This document shows, one piece after another, positions 34,295-42,478 of a DNA stretch of 64,000 nt (positions are counted from its first letter, which is position 1; each line of letters starts with the position of its first letter). The position numbers were made by a program, and so were the translations under genes. The notes under the pieces are model-generated. The model had not been told where the DNA came from and ran no database searches. It was given only the letters and a program-made list of their open reading frames with translations. This stretch comes from Planobispora longispora (GTDB taxonomy: Bacteria > Actinomycetota > Actinomycetes > Streptosporangiales > Streptosporangiaceae), in contig NZ_BOOH01000010.1 in assembly GCF_016863135.1 (NCBI RefSeq), positions 1-64,000 of the forward strand. Reading direction: 5' to 3'.

Positions 34295-35035
34295 TCAGTT
34301 CTTGCGGAGCACCAGCACCAGGTTCCAGGTGACGATCTCGCGCAGGCCGGGGATCGCGAGCACGGGCTTCGCCCAGCGGGGCAGGTAGCGGGGCAGGGCG
34401 TCCACCACGGTGGCGTCCCCGCACGTCCGGGCCCAGCGGAGGGCGTCGGCGACGGAGACCGCGTAGAGGCTCTCCCCGAAGACGTTCTTGGGCCGCTTGC
34501 CGTGCCGCCTCTCGTAGCGCCGCGCGGCCCGGTGCCCGCCGAGGTAGTGCCACGGGGAGGTCTCGTGGCCGCCCCAGGGGGACAGCCAGTTGGTGAACGA
34601 CAGATAGACCGTGCCGCCGGGCCTGGTCACCCGGACCATCTCCGAGGCCATGGTGAACGGGTCGGGGACGTGCTCCAGCACGTTGGAGGAGAAGCAGATG
34701 TCGATCGATCCGGTCCGCAGCGGGAGGCAGAGCGCGCTGCCCAGCACCGCGCCCTCGGGCATGGTCCCGTCCCGGGCCGTCATCTCGCCCGCGTCGCAGT
34801 CGACGCACACGACCCGGGCCCCGGCGTCCTGCAGGGCCTCGGCGAAGTATCCGGCCCCGCCGCCCACGTCGAGGACGAGCGAGCCCTTCACCTCCGTGTA
34901 GGTGCTCAGTTGCGAAACAGTGTCGCGAGCGAGTAGTCCATAGAAGAAATCAGGGTCGGTCTGCTCCTTGCGGAACGCGCTGAAGAGACGGACCGAGCGC
35001 GCCAGGTTCGCGCGGAACACGCTGGGCGATACCAC
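34295..35035 (-). CDS. Class I SAM-dependent methyltransferase (Rv0224c-type)
   Basis: The 246-residue protein has motif I LVLDVGGGAGYFAEAL, the acidic ribose-binding strand RVVCVDCDAGEMTARD, ICFSSNVLEHVPDP (motif of UbiE/type-11 methyltransferases) and RPGGTVYLSFTNWLSPWGGHE. It should methylate a small or lipid-linked substrate in the cytoplasm; the substrate is unknown. The mycobacterial counterpart Rv0224c is in the equivalent locus. The GTG at 35035 is preceded by no ribosome-binding site but by an A/T-rich TAGTAA stretch, so it is likely leaderless. The promoter shares a KstR-like palindrome (35049-35062) with the divergent secreted-protein gene. Confidence 0.9.
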   Translation of the reverse strand: MVSPSVFRANLARSVRLFSAFRKEQTDPDFFYGLLARDTVSQLSTYTEVKGSLVLDVGGGAGYFAEALQDAGARVVCVDCDAGEMTARDGTMPEGAVLGSALCLPLRTGSIDICFSSNVLEHVPDPFTMASEMVRVTRPGGTVYLSFTNWLSPWGGHETSPWHYLGGHRAARRYERRHGKRPKNVFGESLYAVSVADALRWARTCGDATVVDALPRYLPRWAKPVLAIPGLREIVTWNLVLVLRKN

Positions 35036-35048
35036 GGCCGGAGCTTAC

Positions 35049-35062
35049 TAGAACTTGTTGCA
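35049..35062. promoter_or_regulatory. KstR-like operator in a divergent leaderless promoter pair
   Basis: TAGAACTTGTTGCA matches TNNAACNNGTTNNA at every fixed position. It overlaps the -10 candidate TACTAG (35046-35051) and the start codon of the plus-strand gene at 35062. It lies 14 bases from the minus-strand GTG at 35035. A bound repressor would block both transcripts. Confidence 0.65.
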
Positions 35063-36312
35063 TGGGGGGACCCGGGGTGAGACGGCGGGGTACGGCGTTC
35101 GTGCTGCTGCTCGTCCTCGCCTGCCTGATCCCGCTGGCGGGGAGGGACAGCGGGGAGTGCCTGCCCGCCGCCCCGGTGGAGGTCCGCCCGGACGCGGAGT
35201 GGACGCGCAGGTTCGCCGCCTTCGGCAACGACAACACCCGGACCGACGACTGGACGGGCGCCGACGGGACCTGGTCGGTCCGCCTGCCGGGCGGGCGGAC
35301 GTTGTGGATCTTCGCGGACACATTTCTCGGCACGGTCGCCGGTCCGCCCAACCGCAACGGCGAGGTGAGCCACTGGCGCTCTCCCGGCCGGGCCCCGCTC
35401 ATCCGGAACTCGGCGCTGCTCCAGGAGCCGGACGGCGCCTTCACGATGGTCCGCGGCACCCGCGCCGACGGCGCCCCGGACTCCTGGATCAGGCATCCCG
35501 AGGTCCCCGGAACGGCCTACTGGCCGATGTCGGCGGTGGTGGAGCCGGAGTACCCCGGGGCCCGGACCGACGTGCTGCGGGTGTTCGCCGTGCAGGTCGC
35601 CCCGCCCGAGGGGCGTCACGTCTTCGGGGTGCTCGTACGGGGGGCCGTGGCCACCTTCGCGCTCGACGACCTGTCCCGCCCGATCGCCTTCACCGAGTTC
35701 CCCGCCCCGCCCCCGCCGGACGGCCGGTGGACCAACCAGGTCTTCTACGGCTCCCAGGTCCTGGTGGAGGGGGAGTACGTCTACATCTACGGCGGCACCG
35801 GCAACTCCCTGGCGGGCGGGCAGAGCGCCTACCTGGCCCGGGCCCTGCGGGGCGCGGCGGACCGGCACGCCAAGTGGCACTACTGGAGCGGCCGTGCCGC
35901 CTCGGGAGCGGACATGTGGTCCGACCGGCCGGACCGGGCGCGGCCCATACTGCCCTGGACGGGTTCCTCGGGCGTGTCCCCCGGCTACAGCGTGATGCGC
36001 ACCGGCTCGACCTACCTGCTGTTCACCATGGACCCGACGGTCTACGCCGGGAGCGTCTCGCGGATCGCCAGCTACTGGTCCTGCCTGCCCACCGGGCCGT
36101 GGCACGGGCCCACGGAGCTCTACCGGCCGCCCGAGGTGCGGCGGGGCTCCTCGGCCTACAGCTATTTCCCGGTCGCCCACCCCACGGTTGCGGTGGGGGA
36201 GGGGGAGCTGCTCCTCAGCTACGACGTGAACGCCGACTTCGCCGACGTCCACCATGACGTCGGCCTCTATCGGCCCCGGTTCCTCCGGGTCAGGATCCCT
36301 TCCGGGAGATAA
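35062..36312 (+). CDS. Secreted DUF4185-like beta-propeller protein
   Basis: The 416-residue product begins with a short basic N-terminus and hydrophobic stretch (TAFVLLLVLACLIPLAG), a signal peptide or anchor. The mature part shows propeller-like repeats: GRTLWIFADTFLGTV, APLIRNSALLQ, WTNQVFYGSQVLVEGEYVYIYGG, SYFPVAHPTVAVGEGELLLSY and YRPRFLRVRI. These align with DUF4185-type domains related to five-bladed glycosidase folds. No catalytic acid pair could be assigned. The same domain occurs inside the 1302-residue protein at 57136-61044. It is leaderless from ATG 35062 (GTG at 35077 is an alternative). It lies upstream of aftD and may act on extracellular glycan; this is inferred from context. 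Confidence 0.75.
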   Translation: MGGPGVRRRGTAFVLLLVLACLIPLAGRDSGECLPAAPVEVRPDAEWTRRFAAFGNDNTRTDDWTGADGTWSVRLPGGRTLWIFADTFLGTVAGPPNRNGEVSHWRSPGRAPLIRNSALLQEPDGAFTMVRGTRADGAPDSWIRHPEVPGTAYWPMSAVVEPEYPGARTDVLRVFAVQVAPPEGRHVFGVLVRGAVATFALDDLSRPIAFTEFPAPPPPDGRWTNQVFYGSQVLVEGEYVYIYGGTGNSLAGGQSAYLARALRGAADRHAKWHYWSGRAASGADMWSDRPDRARPILPWTGSSGVSPGYSVMRTGSTYLLFTMDPTVYAGSVSRIASYWSCLPTGPWHGPTELYRPPEVRRGSSAYSYFPVAHPTVAVGEGELLLSYDVNADFADVHHDVGLYRPRFLRVRIPSGR

Positions 36313-36373
36313 TCCCCGCCTCCGTGAGATAGTCCCTGTTTGTCACAATTCGACGAATCGGCTGGCTTCAGTG

Positions 36374-36387
36374 TGCAACGCGTTCTA
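36374..36387. promoter_or_regulatory. KstR-like operator upstream of aftD
   Basis: TGCAACGCGTTCTA matches TNNAACNNGTTNNA exactly. It lies 56 bases before the aftD GTG in the short A/T-richer gap (36310-36390) that should contain the promoter. Confidence 0.65.
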
Positions 36388-36443
36388 GCCTCGGTTGCGC
36401 GGAAGGGAGCCATACCGGGTCTGCGGGGGAAGGGCGTGAGTTT

Positions 36444-39400
36444 GTGATCTCCGTTGACCACGCGGGACAGATCGTCGACCGCGCGGGGCGGACCCCGTCG
36501 CGTCTCCAGGACCGCCTGCGGGTGTTCGCCGGCTGCCTGGTCCTGTTCGCGATCTCCCTCTTCACCGCCTCCGAGAAGATCATCGCGGAGACCAAGCTCG
36601 ACATGCCCGTCAACCCGGTGGGCTTCCTCGCGCGCTCCCTGTCGCTGTGGGACGGCGCGCACTTCGGGCACATCCAGAACCAGGCGTACGGCTACCTCTT
36701 CCCGATGGGGCCGTTCTACGTCCTGGGCGTCGAGATCGGCCTGCCCCCCTGGGTGGTGCAGCGGCTCTGGATGGGGCTGGTGCTCTCGGTCGCCTTCGTG
36801 GGCATGGTCGTCCTGGCCAGGGCCCTGGGCGTGGGGACGCACAACACCAGGCTGCTGGGCGCCATGGCCTACGCCCTCGCCCCGCACGCGCAGGCCCTCA
36901 TCGGGGTGAACTCCTCGGAGTTCCTGCCCAGCGCGGTGCTGCCCTGGATGCTGCTCCCGCTGGTGTACGGCGTCCGCGAGCGCATGAACCCCCGCCGGGC
37001 CGCGGCCCTGTCGGCGCTGGCCTTCGTCCTGTGCGGCGGGATCAACGCCACGGCGGAGCTCGCCGTCCTGGTCGTGCCGCTGCTCTACCTCCTGACCCGC
37101 CGCAAGGGCCCCCGGCGGCGGCGTCTGCTCGGATGGTGGCTGGGATTCACCGCGGCCGTGTCGGTGTGGTGGATGGTGCCCCTGCTGATCATGGGCAAGT
37201 ACATCTTCTCCTTCATGCCCTACACCGAGAACGCGGCGGCGACGACCGGGGTCACCTCGCTGACCAACACGTTGCGGGGCGCGGCCAACTGGGTCGGCTT
37301 CCTGCCGATCGACGGCCTTCCCTGGTGGCCGGCCGCCTACGAGCACTCGGTCCAGCCCTGGCTGGTCATCGCCTCGGCGCTGGTCGCGGGGCTGGGACTG
37401 GTCGGGCTGCTCCGCCGGGAGATGCCGGAACGCACCTTCCTGATCGTGCTGCTGCTCGCCGGAACCGCGATCATGGTCACCGGGCACGTCAGCGTCATCG
37501 CGAACCCGTTCGCCGCGGAGTTCCGCGAGCTCTTCGACGGCCCGCTCGCGGTGTTCCGGAACATCCACAAGTTCGACGCCTTGATCCGCCTCCCGGTCTG
37601 CCTGGGCCTGGCCTACCTGCCGGCGGTGGTGATCCCGCGGCTGCGCGTGCCCATCGCGCTGACCACGAGCGGCCTGCTGCTGGTGACCTTCGCGCCGATC
37701 GGGACGGTCGGCCTGGCCGCCCGGGGCGCCTACCAGGAGATCCCCGGGTACTGGAAGGAGGCCGCGGCCTGGCTCAACGCCAACACCGGCGAGCAGACGG
37801 TGCTGGCGGCGCCCGGATCCCGCTGGGGCGAGTATCTGTGGGGCCGTCCCATGGACGAGCCCATGCAGCCCCTGCTCAACGTGCGCTGGGCGGGCCGGAC
37901 GATCGTGCCCTGGGGCTCGGCCGGCGTCACCCGGCTGCTGGACGCCGTCGACGAACGGTTCGCCACCGGGCAGGGGTCGACCGGCCTGGCCCAGGTGCTC
38001 GCCCGCATCGGGGTGCGCTACGTGCTGGTCCGCAACGACCTGGACAAGTACTCGATCCGCGGGGCCTGGCCGCCGCGCGTGCACGAGGCGATCAACGAGT
38101 CGCCCGGCCTCCGCCTGGTCAAGACCTTCGGCCCGGTCGTCGGCGACCCGTACACGGTGAACACCTCGACCTGGTTCAACCAGCCGTACATGGCCCTGGA
38201 GGTCTGGGAGGTCGAGGGCGCGGCGGAGGCGGCGTCCACGATCCCCGCCGGAGAGCCGCTGCGGGTCACCGGCGGACCGGAGGCGCTGCTGGCCATGGCC
38301 GACCTCGGCCTGCTCCGCGACGACCGTCCGATCCTGCTCGGCGACGACGGCGCGGCGGCCGAGGTGCCCGCGGAGGACACCGTCGTCACCGACACCCTCC
38401 GCAGGCGCGAGGTGGCCTTCAGCGAGCTCAGGTTCGCCAGTTCCCCGACGCTGACCGCGACGGAGGAATACCGCCGCCCGGCCGCGGTGCACGACCTGCT
38501 GGACCCGGGCTGGAGCAAGTACCTCTCCGTCGCGAAGCTGAAGGGCGTCGCGTCGGTCACCGCCTCCTCCTCGGCCTCCGACATCACCGCGCTGCCGGAC
38601 GGGCGGGACCCGGCCCACCATCCCTTCGCCGCGCTGGACGGCGACAGCCGTACCTCGTGGCGGTCGGACGGGTGGAGCGGGGCCGTCGGGGAGTGGATCG
38701 AGGTGAAGTTCACCTCGAAGATCACCATGCCGCACCTCGCCGTCGCCTTCAGCCAGTTCCTCGGCCCCGCGGTGACCGAGGTGGAGGTGGAGACCGCCGC
38801 CGGGAAGCTGCGCCATCCCGTCGCGAACGTGAGCACCGCCCAGCTCATCCCCGTCCCGGCCGGCGCGACCGACCGGCTGCGCCTGTCGGTGACCAAGGTC
38901 GCCTGGCGTCCCAAGAGCACGCTTGGAACCCGGGTCGGCATCACCGAGCTCGCCGTGCCGGGACTGCTCGCGGCACGCACGGTCGCGGTGCCCACCCCGG
39001 CCGTCAAGGGCGGGGGGATCCCCGCCTACCTGCTCACCGGCGGCGCCGGCAGCGCGCCCGGCTGCATGCAGGGGTCGTTCGTGTGGACCTGCTCGTCCCA
39101 GCTCGGGATCGGGGGAGAGGAGCCGTACGGCTTCAACCGGACGATCACCTCGCCGGGGGCGGCGGAGCGGGTCGCGGAGGGGCAGGCCATCCTGAGCGAC
39201 CCCGGGACCGCGAACCACTCCACGACCTTCCCCGGCATCTACCCGCACGTCACGGCGTCGTCCACGCTCATCGACCACGCCGCCACGCTCGGCCGGGCCG
39301 CCTTCGACGGAGACCCGAAGACGATCTGGTACGCCGGGGCGCTCGACGCCAAGCCCACGCTGACCATCGACTTCGGCAGGAAGACCTCGCTCGACCGGAT

Positions 39401-40643
39401 CAAGGTGATCTATCCGGAGCTGCTGAGCGAGCCGGCCCCCATGCAGGTCCTGGTCTGGGCCGGTGAGACCATGCGCGGCGGTTACCTCGACGAGGACGGC
39501 GACTTCCGATTCAAGCGGGTCACCACCAGGAAGCTGGTGGTGCAGTTCCTGCCCGCCCCCAGCCAGAAGGTCCACATCGCCGACATGCGGATCCCCGGTG
39601 TGGATCACGTCCGGCTGCCCGGCAACTTCCCGGTGCGCACGATGTGCGGGGTCGGCCCCGCGCTCATCGTCAACGGCGAGCAGGTGCCGACCAGGATCGT
39701 GGGAGGCACCCTCGGCGACATCCTGACCGGGCGCCCGCTCACCTTCCGCAGCTGCAAGAAGTGGGGCATCGAGGAGGGGGAGAACACGTTCGCGGTCTCC
39801 CGTCACGACGCCTACCGCATCACCTCCCTGCTGATCAGGGGGAAGGCCGCCGAGCAGGCCGTCCCGCCGCGGGCCCGCCAGGTCGCGGTCACCGGCTGGG
39901 AGCCGGGCAGGCGCAAGTTCGTCCCCGAGCCCGGAGAGCGCTCCTACCTGGTCGTCAACGAGAACTTCAACATCGGCTGGGAGGCCACCGCGGGCGGCGC
40001 CCGGCTGGAGGCGGTCCGGCTCGACGGCTGGCGTCAGGCGTGGATCGTGCCGGAGGACGTCACCGACGTGGTCGTCGCGGGCTACGCGCCGGAACCCTGG
40101 TACCGCGCCGCGATCGTGGGGGGCTGGGTGCTCATCCTGCTCGTGGCGCTGATCGCCTGGCGCTCGAAGCGCTGGGGGAGGTTCAAGTACTGCCCCGAGG
40201 CGGAACCGGCCGTCCTGCCCCGCCGGCTGGTCACGGCGGCGGCGCCGGTCGTCGGCGTGTGGGTCGGCGGGCTGTTCGGCCTCATCGTCGTGGTGGCCTG
40301 CTACGCGCTGATCCGGAGCATGCGCGCGGCGGCCCGCCGCAACCCCGATCTCCCGGCCTCCTTCCGCCGCTGGGCGGTCCTGCTGTACTCGCCCGCCCTG
40401 GCGGGGGTCTCCATGGCCCTGGCGGGAGTCGCGGTGGGCCTGGGCCACCACTTCGCGGGCACCGAGCAGGACGTGCTGGCCGACCCGCTGCGCGACGTCG
40501 TCGGCCAGCTGCTCTGCCTGCCGGTGCTGGGCCGGTTGCTGGTCGCGCTGCACGACGGCCCCGAGATCGACCGGCTCGCGGCACAGACCAGGGTGGCCGA
40601 GATCGAGGCCGCCCGCCCGCTCGCCGAACTCGTGGGGCGCTAG
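36444..40643 (+). CDS. aftD: Alpha-(1->3)-arabinofuranosyltransferase AftD
   Basis: The 1399-residue membrane enzyme matches mycobacterial AftD in length (about 1400) and layout. An N-terminal GT-C membrane domain (about 20-450) has LSLWDGAHFGHIQNQAYGYL and FPMGPFYVLG. A large extracytoplasmic part carries two discoidin/CBM-like beta domains (around 710-810 with FAALDGDSRTSWRSDGWSG, and 930-1030 with AAFDGDPKTIWYAGALDAKP), and the C-terminal membrane helices follow. AftD adds arabinofuranose from decaprenyl-phospho-arabinose to cell-wall arabinan or lipoarabinomannan. The GTG at 36444 gives MISVDHAG. The next gene starts 8 bp downstream, so the two are an operon. Finding it without mycolate genes suggests an arabinan or related glycan in this organism. 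Confidence 0.93.
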   Translation: MISVDHAGQIVDRAGRTPSRLQDRLRVFAGCLVLFAISLFTASEKIIAETKLDMPVNPVGFLARSLSLWDGAHFGHIQNQAYGYLFPMGPFYVLGVEIGLPPWVVQRLWMGLVLSVAFVGMVVLARALGVGTHNTRLLGAMAYALAPHAQALIGVNSSEFLPSAVLPWMLLPLVYGVRERMNPRRAAALSALAFVLCGGINATAELAVLVVPLLYLLTRRKGPRRRRLLGWWLGFTAAVSVWWMVPLLIMGKYIFSFMPYTENAAATTGVTSLTNTLRGAANWVGFLPIDGLPWWPAAYEHSVQPWLVIASALVAGLGLVGLLRREMPERTFLIVLLLAGTAIMVTGHVSVIANPFAAEFRELFDGPLAVFRNIHKFDALIRLPVCLGLAYLPAVVIPRLRVPIALTTSGLLLVTFAPIGTVGLAARGAYQEIPGYWKEAAAWLNANTGEQTVLAAPGSRWGEYLWGRPMDEPMQPLLNVRWAGRTIVPWGSAGVTRLLDAVDERFATGQGSTGLAQVLARIGVRYVLVRNDLDKYSIRGAWPPRVHEAINESPGLRLVKTFGPVVGDPYTVNTSTWFNQPYMALEVWEVEGAAEAASTIPAGEPLRVTGGPEALLAMADLGLLRDDRPILLGDDGAAAEVPAEDTVVTDTLRRREVAFSELRFASSPTLTATEEYRRPAAVHDLLDPGWSKYLSVAKLKGVASVTASSSASDITALPDGRDPAHHPFAALDGDSRTSWRSDGWSGAVGEWIEVKFTSKITMPHLAVAFSQFLGPAVTEVEVETAAGKLRHPVANVSTAQLIPVPAGATDRLRLSVTKVAWRPKSTLGTRVGITELAVPGLLAARTVAVPTPAVKGGGIPAYLLTGGAGSAPGCMQGSFVWTCSSQLGIGGEEPYGFNRTITSPGAAERVAEGQAILSDPGTANHSTTFPGIYPHVTASSTLIDHAATLGRAAFDGDPKTIWYAGALDAKPTLTIDFGRKTSLDRIKVIYPELLSEPAPMQVLVWAGETMRGGYLDEDGDFRFKRVTTRKLVVQFLPAPSQKVHIADMRIPGVDHVRLPGNFPVRTMCGVGPALIVNGEQVPTRIVGGTLGDILTGRPLTFRSCKKWGIEEGENTFAVSRHDAYRITSLLIRGKAAEQAVPPRARQVAVTGWEPGRRKFVPEPGERSYLVVNENFNIGWEATAGGARLEAVRLDGWRQAWIVPEDVTDVVVAGYAPEPWYRAAIVGGWVLILLVALIAWRSKRWGRFKYCPEAEPAVLPRRLVTAAAPVVGVWVGGLFGLIVVVACYALIRSMRAAARRNPDLPASFRRWAVLLYSPALAGVSMALAGVAVGLGHHFAGTEQDVLADPLRDVVGQLLCLPVLGRLLVALHDGPEIDRLAAQTRVAEIEAARPLAELVGR

Positions 40644-40651
40644 GAGGAGTA

Positions 40652-42478
40652 ATGATCGAGACCGTGCGAACGTCTCCGTCCCCCGTGCGGAGGGCGGTCA
40701 ACCCGCTCCGCCACAGGATCGTGGTCACGGGCCTGGTCCTCGTCCTGCTCCAGGCCGCCTGGCTGGTGTTCGTGGTCGGCGGCTCCTTCTTCAAGGAGGA
40801 CGACTTCCAGCTGATCGTGCGCGTCACCGATCCGGAGATGGGCTGGGACGGGCTGCTGGAGCCGGTCGGCGGCAGGTTCGTCCCCGGCGTCCTGGCCGTG
40901 GTCTGGGCGGCGGCGTGGCTGGACGTCTACGGCTGGGGCCTGGTCACGGCGATCGTGGTGACCGTCCAGGCGCTGGCCTCGGTCGCCGTGCTCCGCATGC
41001 TGGTCGTGGCCTTCGGGGAGCGGAAGGCGATCCTCGCCCCGTTCGCGCTCTACCTGTTCTGGCCGCTGGCGGTGCCCTCGCTCGCCTGGTGGTCGGCCGC
41101 GCTGCCGGTCGCCGGCCTCCACCTGGCGCTGGCCATGGCGGTCTCCTCCTACCTGCTGCGGGTGCGCCGGGGCAGGCGGGCGGCGACCGGGGTCGTCGTC
41201 TGGACGCTCGTCGGCTCGTGCTTCAGCGCGGCGGCGCTTCTGATCCCGGTGCTCCTGCTCGCGGTGCACGCCGTGTTCCTGCTCGGCGGACGCGGCGCCG
41301 TACGGCGGGTGCTGCGCGGCTCCCCGGTCCTGTGGACCCTGTACGGCACGCTGACGGCGGCGCTCGGCGCGGTCCACCTGGCCGCGCGGATCGCGGGCCA
41401 GGACGTGACGCCGCCGGCGCCGGGTGACGCGGCGGGCTTCGTCGTGCGGCTGCTGGGAGAGACCACGGCCACCGCGCTGGTGGGCGGACCGTTCCAGTGG
41501 TATCTCCCGCGCCCGGACCACGGGCTGGCCCTGCCGGACCCTCCCGTCACCGTCACCGCCTGGATCGTGATCGTCGTGGTGGTGTGGGCCTCGTCGCGGG
41601 TGCGCGGCGTGCGCGGGGCCGCCCCCGCCTGGGGGATCCTCCTGGGATACGTGCTGCTGTCGGCGCTCCTTCCGGCCCTGCTGTGGACGGTCGGAGCGGC
41701 CGGGCCGTTCGCCGGGGCGGAGACCCGCCTGGTGGCGGACGCCACCCCGGTGGCGGCGTTCAGTCTGGCGGCGGCGTTCCTCCCGCTGGTGGGGGAGCGG
41801 GACAGGGAGGGCGGCCGGCCGGTGGGCAGGGTGCTCAGGGTCGGCGGGACGGTGCTCGTCGCCGCGGTGGTCGCCGCCTCCCTGTGGTCGGGCGCGGCGC
41901 TGCGCGCCCGGATCGACAGCGAGCCCGTCCGCGACTATCTCGCCACCGCCGCGGGAGAACTGGCGCGCACCCCGTCCAGCACCCAGATCTACGACACGAC
42001 GGTGCCCCGGGAGCTCATGTCCAGCTGGTTCGGGGACGACCGGCTGACGTCCCGGGTCCTGGCCCCCCTCGCACCGGTGGACCTGCGGGGGGTGCTGCGC
42101 GAGCCGGTGCCGTCGTCGGCGCCGCTCATCTTCGACGAGACCGGGCGGCTGCGGCCGATGGGCGTCTTCCCCGTCTCCGTGGCCCGCGCGCCCGGCGGAT
42201 GCTGGCCGCTGCTCGGCAACCGGGTGGACATCCCCCTGGACCAGGACCTTCCGCGCAGGACCTACACCGTCGCGCTGTCCTACACCGCCACCAGCCAGGC
42301 GCTGGCCGTCTTCTCCTACGGCGGCGAGCAGGTGCGGCTGAGCCTGCGGCCGGGCCCCCAGGCGGTCTACCTCCAGATCACCGGGGGCGGGTCCGCCATG
42401 CGGATCAGCCAGATCACCTCAGGCACGGGCCTGTGCGTCAGCGGACTCAGCGTGGGAGCCGCCGTCGTGCGGCGCTGA
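40652..42478 (+). CDS. Multi-pass membrane protein, GT-C-like, co-transcribed with aftD
   Basis: The 608-residue protein has about ten hydrophobic segments in its first 430 residues, with a first extracytoplasmic loop GSFFKEDDFQLIVRV. The E-D-D there is the kind of acidic pair found at GT-C active sites. A soluble C-terminal part (about 430-608) contains STQIYDTTVPRELMSSWF and SYTATSQALAVFSYGGEQVR. I infer a polyprenyl-phosphate-sugar-dependent transferase or helper of AftD. TAGGAGGAGT precedes the ATG at 40652 by 5 bases, and the gene begins 8 bp after the aftD stop. Its last 60 bp overlap, tail to tail, the minus-strand double acyltransferase gene. Confidence 0.8.
   Translation: MIETVRTSPSPVRRAVNPLRHRIVVTGLVLVLLQAAWLVFVVGGSFFKEDDFQLIVRVTDPEMGWDGLLEPVGGRFVPGVLAVVWAAAWLDVYGWGLVTAIVVTVQALASVAVLRMLVVAFGERKAILAPFALYLFWPLAVPSLAWWSAALPVAGLHLALAMAVSSYLLRVRRGRRAATGVVVWTLVGSCFSAAALLIPVLLLAVHAVFLLGGRGAVRRVLRGSPVLWTLYGTLTAALGAVHLAARIAGQDVTPPAPGDAAGFVVRLLGETTATALVGGPFQWYLPRPDHGLALPDPPVTVTAWIVIVVVVWASSRVRGVRGAAPAWGILLGYVLLSALLPALLWTVGAAGPFAGAETRLVADATPVAAFSLAAAFLPLVGERDREGGRPVGRVLRVGGTVLVAAVVAASLWSGAALRARIDSEPVRDYLATAAGELARTPSSTQIYDTTVPRELMSSWFGDDRLTSRVLAPLAPVDLRGVLREPVPSSAPLIFDETGRLRPMGVFPVSVARAPGGCWPLLGNRVDIPLDQDLPRRTYTVALSYTATSQALAVFSYGGEQVRLSLRPGPQAVYLQITGGGSAMRISQITSGTGLCVSGLSVGAAVVRR

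Noticed and set aside
36267-40553. 1428-codon open frame antisense to aftD
   Set aside because: Same GC-bias artefact. The sense strand encodes AftD with the right length and domains.
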